64,000 nucleotides of DNA, taken from Roseivirga sp. BDSF3-8 (GTDB lineage: Bacteria; Bacteroidota; Bacteroidia; Cytophagales; Cyclobacteriaceae). Where the stretch lies: NCBI RefSeq assembly GCF_041449215.1, contig NZ_JBGNFV010000002.1, positions 1 through 64,000 on the forward strand. Direction: 5' to 3'. Below, in pieces: positions 1 to 8,415 of the stretch. Position numbers and translations under genes: made by a program. A model generated the notes under the pieces. That model was not told the origin of the DNA and ran no database searches. It saw only the letters and a list, made by a program, of their open reading frames with translations. The number at the start of each line of letters is the position of its first letter. The stretch's first letter is position 1.

Positions 1-36
1 TCGGTGAAAGTAACTTCCACCCCCGCCGCCAAAATT

Positions 37-85
37 CCTTTCCCCCGGTGAAGCTGAGTGAAGCACAGCCCTACGTAGGGAAAGG
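37..85 (+). repeat. 49-bp hairpin repeat, family A, copy 1
   Basis: The inverted arms CCTTTCCC and GGGAAAGG bound a 33-base centre containing TACGTA. Five further copies of exactly 49 bp and the same orientation lie at 3832, 4072, 12860, 13152 and 13446. The preceding bases (GGTGAAAGTAA and onward) also match the sequence upstream of the copy at 4072, so the window begins inside a longer repeat unit. The rest of 86-249 shows no gene. Confidence 0.85.
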
Positions 86-249
86 GCACCCTACGGCTTC
101 TCCTCTACACTCCCGGGAAAGTAGTTAGCATCAAAGCAATGCTTATCATGACAGCCATGGACATTGGGGATAGTGAGTAATTGGCTAATCAATCTCCAGA
201 GGCCGGATTAACCGTAAATGTCGTAAATTAAAAACCTGATGATCACTCA

Positions 250-849
250 ATGAGGTCCATGGCAAAGAAAGATATAGGGGGAAAAGCTATAAGGAGGAAA
301 AAGGTCAGTATTGACCTGTCCATTGTATTTTTTGCCTTTTTGTATTTTACGTCATGCTCCCCTGATGAATCAGTAAGTGAGTTAAAGCTTAAATATGTCT
401 ATGGAGATTTAACTGACAATCAGGAAATACAGCATATATACGACTCTGTCTATATTTATATGAGTGAGGTGGGTGAATACAAAATAAATTCAAATGAGGC
501 CTTAAATACTCAAAGAGAAATCCCTTTTACTTTTCAGGCAACTGATTCAGGGTGGTATTACAATGAATTGTTTTTCAGTAAAAATCTAAAATATTTAGAT
601 ACAATAATTATTACAGATGACAGGCTGGGTAACGTAAAGATAGTTTCACAGGGTAAAAAAGCATTGCCAGTCATGGGGCAAAGTATTAGCGGCGATAGCT
701 TTTACTTAATTTTTAGCGAAAGGTCTAAAAAAGAATATCATATCTATGACAGAGAGTTGTTGTTTTCTGCTAAATACGATATTGTCGTATATGACAAACT
801 GCTGGAAAGAGCGAGGATTATGGCAATAGATAGTTTAGGAGGATCATGA
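250..849 (+). CDS. Small lipoprotein of unknown function
   Basis: This 199-residue protein has a basic N-terminus (about 20 residues with KKD and RRKK), one hydrophobic segment and a lipobox ending FTSC at about residue 36, so it should be a lipidated envelope protein. The mature part is rich in Tyr, Ile and Asp, consistent with a beta-rich fold, but I recognise no domain. A second possible start, Met4 at 259, would shorten the long n-region. The low-GC composition resembles the neighbouring lipoprotein at 907 and differs from the GC-richer genes after 4430, suggesting an accessory region. Confidence 0.6.
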   Translation: MRSMAKKDIGGKAIRRKKVSIDLSIVFFAFLYFTSCSPDESVSELKLKYVYGDLTDNQEIQHIYDSVYIYMSEVGEYKINSNEALNTQREIPFTFQATDSGWYYNELFFSKNLKYLDTIIITDDRLGNVKIVSQGKKALPVMGQSISGDSFYLIFSERSKKEYHIYDRELLFSAKYDIVVYDKLLERARIMAIDSLGGS

Positions 850-906
850 TTTAACATTGAGAAGGCGTGAAGGAGTCATTAGTTATTTACGATACTAGAA
901 CTCATA

Positions 907-1371
907 ATGAATAGAAAAGTACCGAATCTGTTAACTAGCGTGCTACTATTGCTAATAGTAGTCAGTCTTTGCTGCTGTACATCTGAGAAAAGAGTAATGG
1001 TCACATATCACGAAAATAGTAAGCCAAAAACCATTGGCTATATGAAGGGAAATGATAAAACCGGTACTTGGTATGAATTTAAAAGAAATGGTGAATTGTT
1101 TCTCATACTGAATTACAACTCAGGTAAGGTAAGCGGAATTGCCCAGGAATACTTTAAAGGGTACTTGATCGGAGAATACTTATTTGACGATGGGCTTATG
1201 GATGGAGTTGCCAAAGCATACTATCCCTCAGGTAGAGTAATTTCAAATGTCGAAAGCTTTGAAAAAGGGAAATCCCGTGGGATTAATTTATATTTCGATT
1301 CGGTTGGCATAGTAAAAGAAATTAGTGTGAATGATAGTGTTTTCTATAATTCACATAACATTACAGAGTAA
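907..1371 (+). CDS. MORN-repeat (YwqK-like) lipoprotein
   Basis: The 154-residue product starts with a lipoprotein signal peptide ending SLCCCTSE (lipid Cys near residue 24). The mature part contains repeated short units of the form G-x-W-Y/x-E-F/Y-x-x-x-G, for example around GTWYEFKRNGE and GVAKAYYPSGR, typical of the MORN-variant repeats in YwqK-like proteins of Bacteroidota. Such repeats form a beta-sheet platform; the annotation 'antitoxin' often attached to them is not supported by any neighbouring toxin here. The role is unknown, probably at the outer membrane. It lies 57 bases after the preceding lipoprotein gene and may be co-transcribed with it. Confidence 0.65.
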   Translation: MNRKVPNLLTSVLLLLIVVSLCCCTSEKRVMVTYHENSKPKTIGYMKGNDKTGTWYEFKRNGELFLILNYNSGKVSGIAQEYFKGYLIGEYLFDDGLMDGVAKAYYPSGRVISNVESFEKGKSRGINLYFDSVGIVKEISVNDSVFYNSHNITE

Positions 1372-1379
1372 GTGTAAAT

Positions 1380-1642
1380 GAAGCACAGTGGATAGCCCAA
1401 GCTCCCAGGAAAATCCGCTTACTGTTTTTGATTCTTCTATCGTATTTGACAGTGGCCTTCAGCCAGCGTAGTTTAGCTTTGGAGCAATGTCACTATAGGC
1501 ATTCTACACTCCTAAGCCCATAAGTCCTGATACAAACATAAAATCTGGTACCTTTAGGCTAAATGATATTGATTCCTACCGCTACCCTTTTGAAGTAGAA
1601 CTAATTTTTAAGGACTCTGCTAATACATATAAAGCAAAATAA
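1380..1642 (+). pseudogene. Decayed gene for a small secreted protein
   Basis: One frame from about 1380 encodes a basic stretch followed by a signal-peptide-like segment (RLLFLILLSYLTVAFSQ), then stops near 1524. The tail continues in another frame from about 1500 and ends at the stop codon at 1640, with protein-like sequence such as FRLNDIDSYRYPFEVELIF. No clean start codon remains. This reads as a frameshifted remnant of a short exported protein; the product is not recognisable. Bases 1643-1709 before the insertion sequence hold nothing else. Confidence 0.4.
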
Positions 1643-1775
1643 CATGTTGCAAATTTGTGTAGGCCTCACGCACCCCAATAAGTTTAAAGGTAAAATACGT
1701 GATATTAAGCTTCTTAGCCCCCTAAATAACTGGACAATGAATTCTACAAGTTAACTTTACTAACTTGTATCTCAA

Positions 1776-2084
1776 ATGAAACGAAGACACTGGACCGCTG
1801 AACAGAAGCTTCAGATTCTTTTAGAAGCAGAAAAGGAAGGCATTACAGCCACCATCCGCAAGCACGGTATCTATAGCAATACTTTCTATCAATGGAAGGA
1901 AAAGTATGATACTGGTGGCATAGATGCCCTAGCCAGCAAGCATTATAAAGTAGACCCTGAGCTTAAGCGCTTGCAAAAGGAAAACCAGCAGTTAAAAGAG
2001 ATGCTGGCTGAAAAAGAGCTGGCCCTGCGCATTAAAGAAGAGCTTTTAAAAAAAAGCACTGCCAAAAAGCGTACAGGCTCATGA
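1776..2084 (+). CDS. IS3-family transposase OrfA (HTH)
   Basis: This 102-residue protein has an N-terminal helix-turn-helix of the HTH_Tnp_1 type (RRHWTAEQKLQILLEAEKEG to about residue 50) followed by a Lys/Glu/Leu-rich coiled coil (residues 60-95), the classic OrfA layout for binding the terminal repeats and multimerising. Its stop codon overlaps the OrfB start in ATGA, so OrfB may be made by coupled translation or by frameshifting into a fused OrfAB. An identical copy lies at 25920-26228. Confidence 0.9.
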   Translation: MKRRHWTAEQKLQILLEAEKEGITATIRKHGIYSNTFYQWKEKYDTGGIDALASKHYKVDPELKRLQKENQQLKEMLAEKELALRIKEELLKKSTAKKRTGS

Positions 2085-3028
2085 TTGCTCAAAAGTATAT
2101 TAACCTGGGTTATGCTACATATAAAGTGCTGCCTTTATGTGGCCTGAGTAGAAGCTCTTATTACTATCAATCCAAGACAGGCAAGAGAGGGCGTAAAGTA
2201 AGCCAACATACCCTGAGCTATGATGGTATTCTTTACAGCAATGCCTATGTGCTGGAGCGGATCGAATGGCTCTTAAGCCAGGAGTTTATTGATTATGGTT
2301 ATGAGAAGGTAGCGGCCTGGTTGAAAAACACCGAAAGGCTCGTTATCAACGAGAAAAAAGTTTATCGGCTCATGAAGCAGGCTCGCTTGCTCAGTCAGCG
2401 CATTAGGCGCAACAAACGTGGCAAACGCATTGCTCAGGATCTTCTTCCTAGCCCGGAAGCAGCTTTTCAATGCCTGCAGACCGATATCAAGTATATCTAT
2501 ATTCACGGTCAGCATCGTAATGCGCTGCTAATTACCGTATTGGATGTATACTCCCGGGGAGTATTAGGCTACAGGTTGGCCTGGAGCGTGACCAAGCACC
2601 AGGTGATCGAACTAATGAAAGAAATACTTTACCATTACCAGTTACCTGAAAAAGCAACCTTACGAACCGATAACGGTAGTCAGTTTGAGGCAGGGCTATT
2701 TCGGGAATACCTAAAGGAAATGGCCATCGAGCATGAGTTCACGCATGTAGCTACACCGCAGGAGAACTGCTATATTGAGTCCTTTCATTCCATCATAGAA
2801 AGCGCCGTATGCTCAAAATATGAGTTCGAGGACCTGCAGGAAGCAAAGGAGACCTTCAATCGCTTTATGAACTTTTACAACCACGAGCGTCTACATGGCA
2901 GCCTTGGAAAACAAGCGCCCAGTCAGTTCCTTAAAAGAACAAACAGCGCCAAGAAACTACGTAACTTGCCACTGGAACAGACAACAGATGGTAAGCTAAA
3001 ACTAACAACTCAACTTGTAGAATCTTAG
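2081..3028 (+). CDS. IS3-family transposase OrfB (DDE integrase)
   Basis: This 315-residue DDE transposase has an N-terminal HTH_21-like region (residues 55-115) and an rve integrase core. The catalytic triad is visible as Asp in QTDIKY, Asp in RTDNGSQF and Glu in CYIESFH; the C-terminal NFYNHERLHGSLG block is typical of the family. It cuts and joins the element ends. Both frames are intact, so the element may be active. It differs from the second copy (24976-25923) by Tyr instead of His in the TLSYDGILY segment. Confidence 0.92.
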   Translation: MIAQKYINLGYATYKVLPLCGLSRSSYYYQSKTGKRGRKVSQHTLSYDGILYSNAYVLERIEWLLSQEFIDYGYEKVAAWLKNTERLVINEKKVYRLMKQARLLSQRIRRNKRGKRIAQDLLPSPEAAFQCLQTDIKYIYIHGQHRNALLITVLDVYSRGVLGYRLAWSVTKHQVIELMKEILYHYQLPEKATLRTDNGSQFEAGLFREYLKEMAIEHEFTHVATPQENCYIESFHSIIESAVCSKYEFEDLQEAKETFNRFMNFYNHERLHGSLGKQAPSQFLKRTNSAKKLRNLPLEQTTDGKLKLTTQLVES

Positions 3029-3123
3029 TCCTATTTTTAAGGGGTTAGGACATAAGAAGTACTCTCTAACCCCGTATAGAGAATCCCATGTTAAAGAATT
3101 ATCAGAGTAAAAGGCCTGAATCT

Positions 3124-3676
3124 ATGGCTATTGTTTCGCCCCTTATAAGGTTTATTTTACTCATATTCACTGCTCTTTTCATGCCAAAAAGAATCTAACA
3201 CTTCCTGGTACTATCATTACACCATTGAAGTGGATCAGATGCGTTGGAGCAAAGAAAAAGTAGTAGCTATTGAAAATAATAAGGATCAATTGGTTTATCA
3301 GTATGACGATGGATGCAAGGAAATATATTATCTGAGAGAAGGAACCTTAGCGTCGCTTACATCAGAAAGTGATACTGTTAATTTGGTTTTCGATATCCAG
3401 CTAAAGGTTTTCGTCAACGATAAGGAGTTCATCATATCTATCTACCAAGGCCATAGCCCTGCTGCCGATGCAAAATGCGAGTACTATTACTGTAAAGAAT
3501 ACGGAGTGATTTATAAAAGACATACGGTCTGGCCTTCCTATTCCATACTTAAATCTGATACTGGAATGGTCCATGCCTTGGTTCAGGCCGTTGTGCATAT
3601 CTCAAATGATTCAAGTGAATCCATTGAATACGAATTAGAAAAGACCTTAGATAGACAGATAGAAGAAGATTTTTGA
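3124..3676 (+). pseudogene. Lipoprotein gene split by a 1-base frameshift
   Basis: An ATG at 3124 opens a signal peptide (MAIVSPLIRFILLIFTALF) that ends at a stop codon just after 3190. The next frame continues as SCQKESNTSW and onward through an open region to the stop at 3674-3676. Removing one T from the run at 3176-3179 joins the two into a 183-residue protein with a good lipobox (TALSC), and the total length minus one is divisible by three. The longest intact piece starts at Met 3230 (148 residues) but lacks any export signal. The function is not recognised. This may be a true frameshift or a homopolymer sequencing error. Confidence 0.6.
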
Positions 3677-3831
3677 TTGCCTAACAGTAGTTAGTTACAA
3701 TAAGGTTAAATAATAAAGGCCACAGAATTGAGGGCGGTTATTCTCCTATTCATCCTTCCGCTTGCCTATAGTCATCGCACGGATTATCCTAAATAAGCTG
3801 ATAGCGTATTCGCACCCCAGCCCGCAAAACT

Positions 3832-3880
3832 CCTTTCCCCCGCTGAAGTTAAACGAAGCGCAACTCTATGTAGGGAAAGG
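3832..3880 (+). repeat. 49-bp hairpin repeat, family A, copy 2
   Basis: The arms CCTTTCCC and GGGAAAGG are intact; the centre diverges (GCTGAAGTTAAACGAAGCG). It is followed directly by GGAGCC without the nested 83-bp element, as in copies 1 and 6. Confidence 0.8.
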
Positions 3881-3958
3881 GAGCCTTACCACTGTCTCAT
3901 CTATACCCCAGAGTATATTCTATTCAACGCCTTCATTAGCTAATCCCTAACTAGGCCA

Positions 3959-4022
3959 GTCCCATCGGGACGCAGGCTATGTAGCCCAACAAAACACAAT
4001 TAACCCCAAGTGCCATAGGCAC
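3959..4022 (+). repeat. Paired small palindromes, module C
   Basis: Two short hairpins lie 38 bases apart: GTCCCATCGGGAC (3959-3971) and GTGCCATAGGCAC (4010-4022), each with 5-bp arms and a 3-base loop, and each followed by CGCAGCCT-like or CGCAGGCT-like sequence. The pair recurs at 13070/13121 and 13363/13414 with the same spacing class. They resemble REP-type palindromes; no RAYT transposase gene is in the window. Confidence 0.7.
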
Positions 4023-4071
4023 GCAGCCTACCCTCCGGGTGAAAGTAAATCGCACCTCTGCCCGCAAAATT

Positions 4072-4210
4072 CCTTTCCCCCGCTAAAGTTTAATGAAGCA
4101 CCCTGCTACTTAGGGAAAGGTGGCCGCGGTAGTATGCATACGTACCCAAGAAAGTAACTTCGAAGAGATGAAGTCACTTTTCCTCAAAAGTTACCTCGCG
4201 GCCGGAAAGG
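4072..4210 (+). repeat. Family A hairpin copy 3 carrying nested 83-bp element B
   Basis: The 49-bp hairpin (4072-4120) ends in GGAAAGG and is followed by an 83-base segment (4121-4203) bounded by the inverted repeats GGCCGCG and CGCGGCC, after which GGAAAGG appears again (4204-4210). The layout is that of a short element inserted into the hairpin with duplication of a 7-base target. The interior contains TACGTA and a partial inverted repeat around AAGTAACTTCGAAG. Confidence 0.75.
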
Positions 4211-4271
4211 GTGTCTAACAACTGTTCCATCTATTTCCCCTGAGTGTATACTATTCTACAGATTCTCTTTA

Positions 4272-4287
4272 TTAAGGGGTTAGGACA
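4272..4287 (+). other. Solo insertion-sequence right end
   Basis: The 16 bases TTAAGGGGTTAGGACA are identical to the right terminus of the IS at 3037-3052, but no transposase or partner end is nearby. It is most simply a relic of an earlier insertion of the same or a related element. Confidence 0.5.
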
Positions 4288-4429
4288 AAAAACAATAAGG
4301 CAAATCACCTGCAGGATTAAATGCTCTTGATACATCAGACCTTAGCCCTATGATAGCTGTGCTAAAAAGAGATACCGCAGCTATTAAGTAAGGGCAGCTC
4401 TTTAAAATATAAGCATACCCGCTTCCTTA

Positions 4430-4948
4430 TTATTTTCCAACCCTCCGCAGGTATGCATAGCCCATATAGCTGGGTGTTCTGGCCCGGATGACAGTATCTG
4501 TATGCTCCATTACATCAAATTCATAATAGTGGCTGTTTAGAAACCCTTCCAGTTTATTTTCCTCACGGCTGAAAAAGTTGCGCGTAAGACTATCGTTATA
4601 CATAATTCGGGAGTCTTTTACCTGCATCAGCAGCGTACGGTCCTTGTATCTGTATGGCCCCGCTTCGCTAGTACTAAAACTCAGAATAATAGTGTCCTTA
4701 CTTCCGTACAGAGCCGCCTCTTCAGTGCTAGTGAGCTTAAAGTACCGGTCCAGGTATAGCACCATTTCCGATTTATAGCTGTATTTCACCAGGGGGTTCG
4801 TAAGAGTAGTGCTGTCCAGCCTGAATTCATTAAAGATTATTTCGGCTGGATAGTCTATTTCCATTTCCCATTTACCCGTTATCTTTTTTTCCTCTTCGCA
4901 GGCTGTAAACCAGAGGAGCATATAAAGGCATACAACCAATAGCCTCAT
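4430..4948 (-). CDS. Lipoprotein, lipocalin-like start
   Basis: The 172-residue product has a signal peptide with lipobox FTAC (lipid Cys at about residue 17) followed by ITGKWEMEI, a G-x-W opening often seen in small lipocalin-like lipoproteins of Bacteroidota. The remaining sequence is beta-strand-like and ends MGYAYLRRVGK. No enzyme motif is seen. It starts 6 bases after the stop of the metallophosphoesterase gene and is the last gene of a four-gene minus-strand operon, so it may serve the same membrane process. The function is unknown. Confidence 0.7.
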   Translation of the reverse strand: MRLLVVCLYMLLWFTACEEEKKITGKWEMEIDYPAEIIFNEFRLDSTTLTNPLVKYSYKSEMVLYLDRYFKLTSTEEAALYGSKDTIILSFSTSEAGPYRYKDRTLLMQVKDSRIMYNDSLTRNFFSREENKLEGFLNSHYYEFDVMEHTDTVIRARTPSYMGYAYLRRVGK

Positions 4949-4954
4949 AGCAGA

Positions 4955-6874
4955 TTACTTTTTCATCAATTTAAGATTTCCAATCACCACCGGCTTCTCT
5001 ATCGCCATTACCATATCATTTACAGGCTTATCCGCAGCATAGTGAGGCTGGTATTTATCCGCGGGTTTTTGAAACTTCCAGCGGGTATACACTTTGCGGA
5101 TGCCCGTCGGGTAAATCGTAAGCGTGCCCTCCTTATCCACCTTTAGGCGTAGGAAGTGCTTAAAGTGTGGGTTTGGCTGGCAGGCCAGTACCTCATTCGC
5201 ATGCACACCCTTCTTGCCGTTCTTTTTCGGTATCAGAAAGTTAGCCAGTAACAGGTAAATGCCGAAGAGCGTACCCGCCAAAAAGCCGCCGATAAGGAGC
5301 ATCTCGATAAAGAAAAGTAGTATCTGAAGAGGAGCCTCCACAGCCAGCCCCAGGGCCCGGATGTTTAACTGGCTAAAAGCCCACATCAGGCTTACGATCA
5401 GTATCAGATGCAATAGAGTATGAGTCAGCCCCATCAATACCTTCACCACCGTACGCTGATGATGAGCAAAACCTGTCAAGCCCGCCAGCAGCACCAGACC
5501 CAATATGATCGCCGCAATGTTATGCGGAAACAGGTTAATTACATACCAGAACACCTCCCATCCATTGGCCGCATATGATAGCTCCCATAGCATCGTGTTT
5601 TCCATCAGTCCACCCGTCCCCGTATGCTCATGTCCCGCGTACTTTGAGCTGCCCTGCAGCAGCCACGCAAATATCACATAGATTGCCCCGAACAGCAGGC
5701 TGAACCCCTTATTCAGCCAGGCCATTTTCAGCGCCCCCATCGTTAGTTTTTGTGAGTCCGCTGTATAGGGGAACAGGCTCTTCTTACCTGTTTCCGGATT
5801 CTTTTTGAGTGTGTAATGCTCACTCACTACCTTCCGGTTTTTCCAGTCATACGCCGGTGTCTTAAAGCTCTCCGGTAGCTGGTGACTAGGGTAAAGGTAC
5901 GCACCGCCACCCCCAGCTATGAACCGCTGTTTGCCCGTACCCTCCATTTCATACCGGGCATACGTGTGCAGGTCACCCGCCAGCCCCACCTTTAGCGTAT
6001 GGCCATAGCCCGTGATCGTGTTTTTTTCAAAATACTCCAGGTTCTTGTATGCCTCCTCACCGTCATCATCTGTAAAAACCCACGTAGGCTCTGCCGTGCA
6101 CAGTATAATATTGCAAGGGCCTTCTTTTTCCGCACTTTGCTCCGCTATCGAGCGAAAGTAGTTCATCTGCGGCAGGTCTATGTCCGAGGCCAGTTGCACA
6201 TCTATCCCCCATATCCACCAGTTGCCCGGCAGCCGTATCGCAAAATAGCTCCGCTTCTGCCGCGTCTTCCAGCCACCTATCCAGCGGTCCTGGCAAAACA
6301 GTCGCATAAAGCTCGTAAGCCCGTCATACCAGTCATGGTTTCCCGGTATGGCAAACAGCGCCGGTGCCTTTGTCTCATCTTTTACAAAAGGCAGCGCCGA
6401 GCGGTACGGGCCCTCCATCCGGTTCTTATACTCCTCCCGCGTAGCCGTAGGGTACACCTGGTCGCCCCCCATTATCAGCACATCGCCGCGGCGTGTCTTC
6501 TCTCCGCCAATGTCCAGCCCCTCCTCCGCCAGCGCCCTTGCCACCGTGTACGTCGCATTAAAGCCATCCCCCAGATCTGCCACATAGTCAAAATACACCT
6601 CATCACGGTGAGAGAGGTCATACACCTCGCTCAGGGCCACATGGTGGTCTCGTGCCTCATCCTTCATCTCTTTCCCCTGCAGCTTACGCGAGCTTACATC
6701 AGCCCGCAAAGCCTGCACCTCGCGCCAGTCCGCATACGCTCCGAAGAGCGAGGACAGCAGCGCCTTTATCCCCGCACGCACCAGTTCCCCCGGGCTCATC
6801 CATTTCACCATGGGTTTTCTCACAAACCCCGTATCAGTTTCTTTTTCAGGTATATCAGGTAAGGTAGAGGACAT
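4955..6874 (-). CDS. Membrane metallophosphoesterase (calcineurin-like)
   Basis: This 639-residue protein carries the calcineurin-like phosphoesterase signature in its first half: DLGDG, MGGDQVYPTA, IPGNHDWYDG and AGDLHTYARY, which together supply the two-metal site that hydrolyses phosphoesters. Residues from about 385 to 555 contain several hydrophobic helices, so the enzyme domain is tethered to the membrane; a soluble tail of about 80 residues follows. The substrate is unknown. It lies 20 bases downstream of a patatin-like lipase gene and upstream of a lipoprotein gene, which suggests lipid or phospholipid processing. The opposite strand carries long open frames caused by base composition; these are not genes. 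Confidence 0.85.
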   Translation of the reverse strand: MSSTLPDIPEKETDTGFVRKPMVKWMSPGELVRAGIKALLSSLFGAYADWREVQALRADVSSRKLQGKEMKDEARDHHVALSEVYDLSHRDEVYFDYVADLGDGFNATYTVARALAEEGLDIGGEKTRRGDVLIMGGDQVYPTATREEYKNRMEGPYRSALPFVKDETKAPALFAIPGNHDWYDGLTSFMRLFCQDRWIGGWKTRQKRSYFAIRLPGNWWIWGIDVQLASDIDLPQMNYFRSIAEQSAEKEGPCNIILCTAEPTWVFTDDDGEEAYKNLEYFEKNTITGYGHTLKVGLAGDLHTYARYEMEGTGKQRFIAGGGGAYLYPSHQLPESFKTPAYDWKNRKVVSEHYTLKKNPETGKKSLFPYTADSQKLTMGALKMAWLNKGFSLLFGAIYVIFAWLLQGSSKYAGHEHTGTGGLMENTMLWELSYAANGWEVFWYVINLFPHNIAAIILGLVLLAGLTGFAHHQRTVVKVLMGLTHTLLHLILIVSLMWAFSQLNIRALGLAVEAPLQILLFFIEMLLIGGFLAGTLFGIYLLLANFLIPKKNGKKGVHANEVLACQPNPHFKHFLRLKVDKEGTLTIYPTGIRKVYTRWKFQKPADKYQPHYAADKPVNDMVMAIEKPVVIGNLKLMKK

Positions 6875-6894
6875 ATTTTTTTCTGTTTACCGGT

Positions 6895-8415
6895 TCAATT
6901 AAGTAATAAGCGCGCATATACCTCCCATAGGTTGCCCATAAACAGCTTCCCAAAACGTGTAAGTGCTGCCGTGCGGTCACTCAGAGTAGGGCCTGTCGTG
7001 CGGAAGGTCGTTAATTGCTTCAAAAAATCCGTCAGGTGAATCCGTAAGATCCCCGAAGCCAGTATCTCCGCTGCCAGTTCTTCCTCCTCCCTCACATGGC
7101 CCTTTCGTATGCGGGTAAAGAGCGTCGTGGTGTCCTCCCAGGCATCAAACCCCGGGTCATCCTTTATTTCCTTAAAGCCGCTCAGCGTAAACGCCTCACC
7201 CGCCTCATTTCTAAGAAAAAGACGGTACTGCATCTGCTTTATGCGCGGGTCACCCTTATCCGTAAAGAGGTTAAACCAGCCCTCTTCCACACCCGCCCGT
7301 CCGCCAGTCATATCGCTTTCCACATACCCTCTGGCTATTGCGCTGTGATCCGGCTGCGTTACAAAGCGGTTTACCCCCTGTATGTCTATCGTCAGGCGAA
7401 ACATCAGCCTGTTTCCGTTTCTTTTTCCTTCCCGGTAAGCCTTATCATAGTCATGCTCCACTCCGGATATGAAGCCCTTCATTTCCTCAGTAAACTCCAG
7501 CGTCGTCTGCGCCTCATGCACCTCCACCGGAGCATCCGGTTTTTCTATGGTCAGTGCCATGTTCCGCTGAGCACACCACTCACGGGCCGCTTTCACCCCC
7601 GCATTTACCGCCTCATGCACCCGGTCCTGGCTAAAGTTGATCAGGTAGTGCATGCTCACTTCCGATTCCAGCAGGTGCACCTTTATATGCCGGCCAAATT
7701 CGCCCGGCTTGCCTGCCGCGATAGCTTCGTTATTCCGGTCAATTCGGTCCAGCATCCGCCGGAAGTGCCCGTTGGCACTCGTTTCGATGATCTGGAAGTA
7801 CTGGTTTACAAAACCCGGGTGGTACTCATCCAGCGTGCTCACTGTCCATATCACCCACAGTTCGTCCGCACACCGTGCGATCGCCTCCTCCATATTTGCG
7901 TCCGTGATGAACACCGAGTCTATGTATGTCTCATTTTCCATACGCACCGGCGGAAACCACATTGGGAGCGATATACACGATATCAGCTTGTCCTCCGTCA
8001 TCTCATCTGGCGTCCAGGTAGCCAGTTTGTGGCGGCTGAAGTTATAGGCGTTAAATGTCGCCTCGTGCTCCGAGGCCCTTATTTTGCTCCAGTCCAGTTG
8101 CCAGCCTCCCAGCACCTTTTCCCGGAAGCGGTTCAGCTCAAACAAGCTATCTGCATAAAACAGCTTAGCGTACTCCGTAAAGTTAAATTCTATCGCACCC
8201 AGCGGGTTATAGTTTCGCCAGTTATCAGCCATCTGTGTCCCCGTCATCCCCTGGCAGTACATAGCCAGGTTCAGGCAGCCCCCGCTGCACCCGTCTGCCA
8301 GATCAAACGTCAGTCCCGCCTCGTCCATCCACACCTGCAGCACACCAGCCTGAAAAGCCACCTTCATGCCTCCCCCTGCCAGTATCAGCGCCTTTTTATT
8401 CGTTTCGTTGCTCAT
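6895..8415 (-). CDS. Patatin-like phospholipase
   Basis: The 506-residue protein begins KKALILAGGGMKVAFQAGVL, the patatin oxyanion glycine loop, followed by the nucleophile elbow GCSGG (G-x-S-x-G) at about residues 43-47 and a candidate catalytic Asp in ITDANM (about residue 172). These form a Ser-Asp dyad that cleaves fatty-acyl esters of lipids. The C-terminal ~200 residues are outside the catalytic domain and not recognised. No signal peptide is seen, so it should be cytoplasmic or peripheral on the inner membrane. Its ATG overlaps the stop of the GMC oxidoreductase gene in ATGA, so the two are translationally coupled. Confidence 0.85.
   Translation of the reverse strand: MSNETNKKALILAGGGMKVAFQAGVLQVWMDEAGLTFDLADGCSGGCLNLAMYCQGMTGTQMADNWRNYNPLGAIEFNFTEYAKLFYADSLFELNRFREKVLGGWQLDWSKIRASEHEATFNAYNFSRHKLATWTPDEMTEDKLISCISLPMWFPPVRMENETYIDSVFITDANMEEAIARCADELWVIWTVSTLDEYHPGFVNQYFQIIETSANGHFRRMLDRIDRNNEAIAAGKPGEFGRHIKVHLLESEVSMHYLINFSQDRVHEAVNAGVKAAREWCAQRNMALTIEKPDAPVEVHEAQTTLEFTEEMKGFISGVEHDYDKAYREGKRNGNRLMFRLTIDIQGVNRFVTQPDHSAIARGYVESDMTGGRAGVEEGWFNLFTDKGDPRIKQMQYRLFLRNEAGEAFTLSGFKEIKDDPGFDAWEDTTTLFTRIRKGHVREEEELAAEILASGILRIHLTDFLKQLTTFRTTGPTLSDRTAALTRFGKLFMGNLWEVYARLLLN

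Larger units (their letters stand above)
1710..3052 (+). mobile_element. IS3-family insertion sequence, copy 1 (1343 bp)
   Basis: The element carries orfA and orfB transposase genes and imperfect terminal inverted repeats: the left end TTCTTAGCCCCCTAAA and the right end, read inward, TGTCCTAACCCCTTAAA. Comparison with the inverted copy at 24952-26294 fixes both ends, and both copies are 1343 bp. It is flanked by the 4-base direct repeat TAAG (1706-1709 and 3053-3056), read as the target-site duplication. The outermost left base differs between copies (C here, A in the other), so the exact left border is uncertain by one base. The transposases differ by a single residue seen in OrfB. Confidence 0.9.
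3677..4429. other. Gene-free repeat region
   Basis: No credible gene is present. The stretch holds two copies of the 49-bp hairpin (3832 and 4072), one nested 83-bp element (4121-4203), two small palindromes (3959 and 4010) and a solo insertion-sequence end (4272-4287), each listed separately. The modules are in the same orientation and order as in the array at 12860-13494. Confidence 0.7.

Noticed and set aside
3762-3950. Plus-strand frame of 62 residues
   Set aside because: It is formed by the hairpin repeat sequence and is not conserved between repeat copies.
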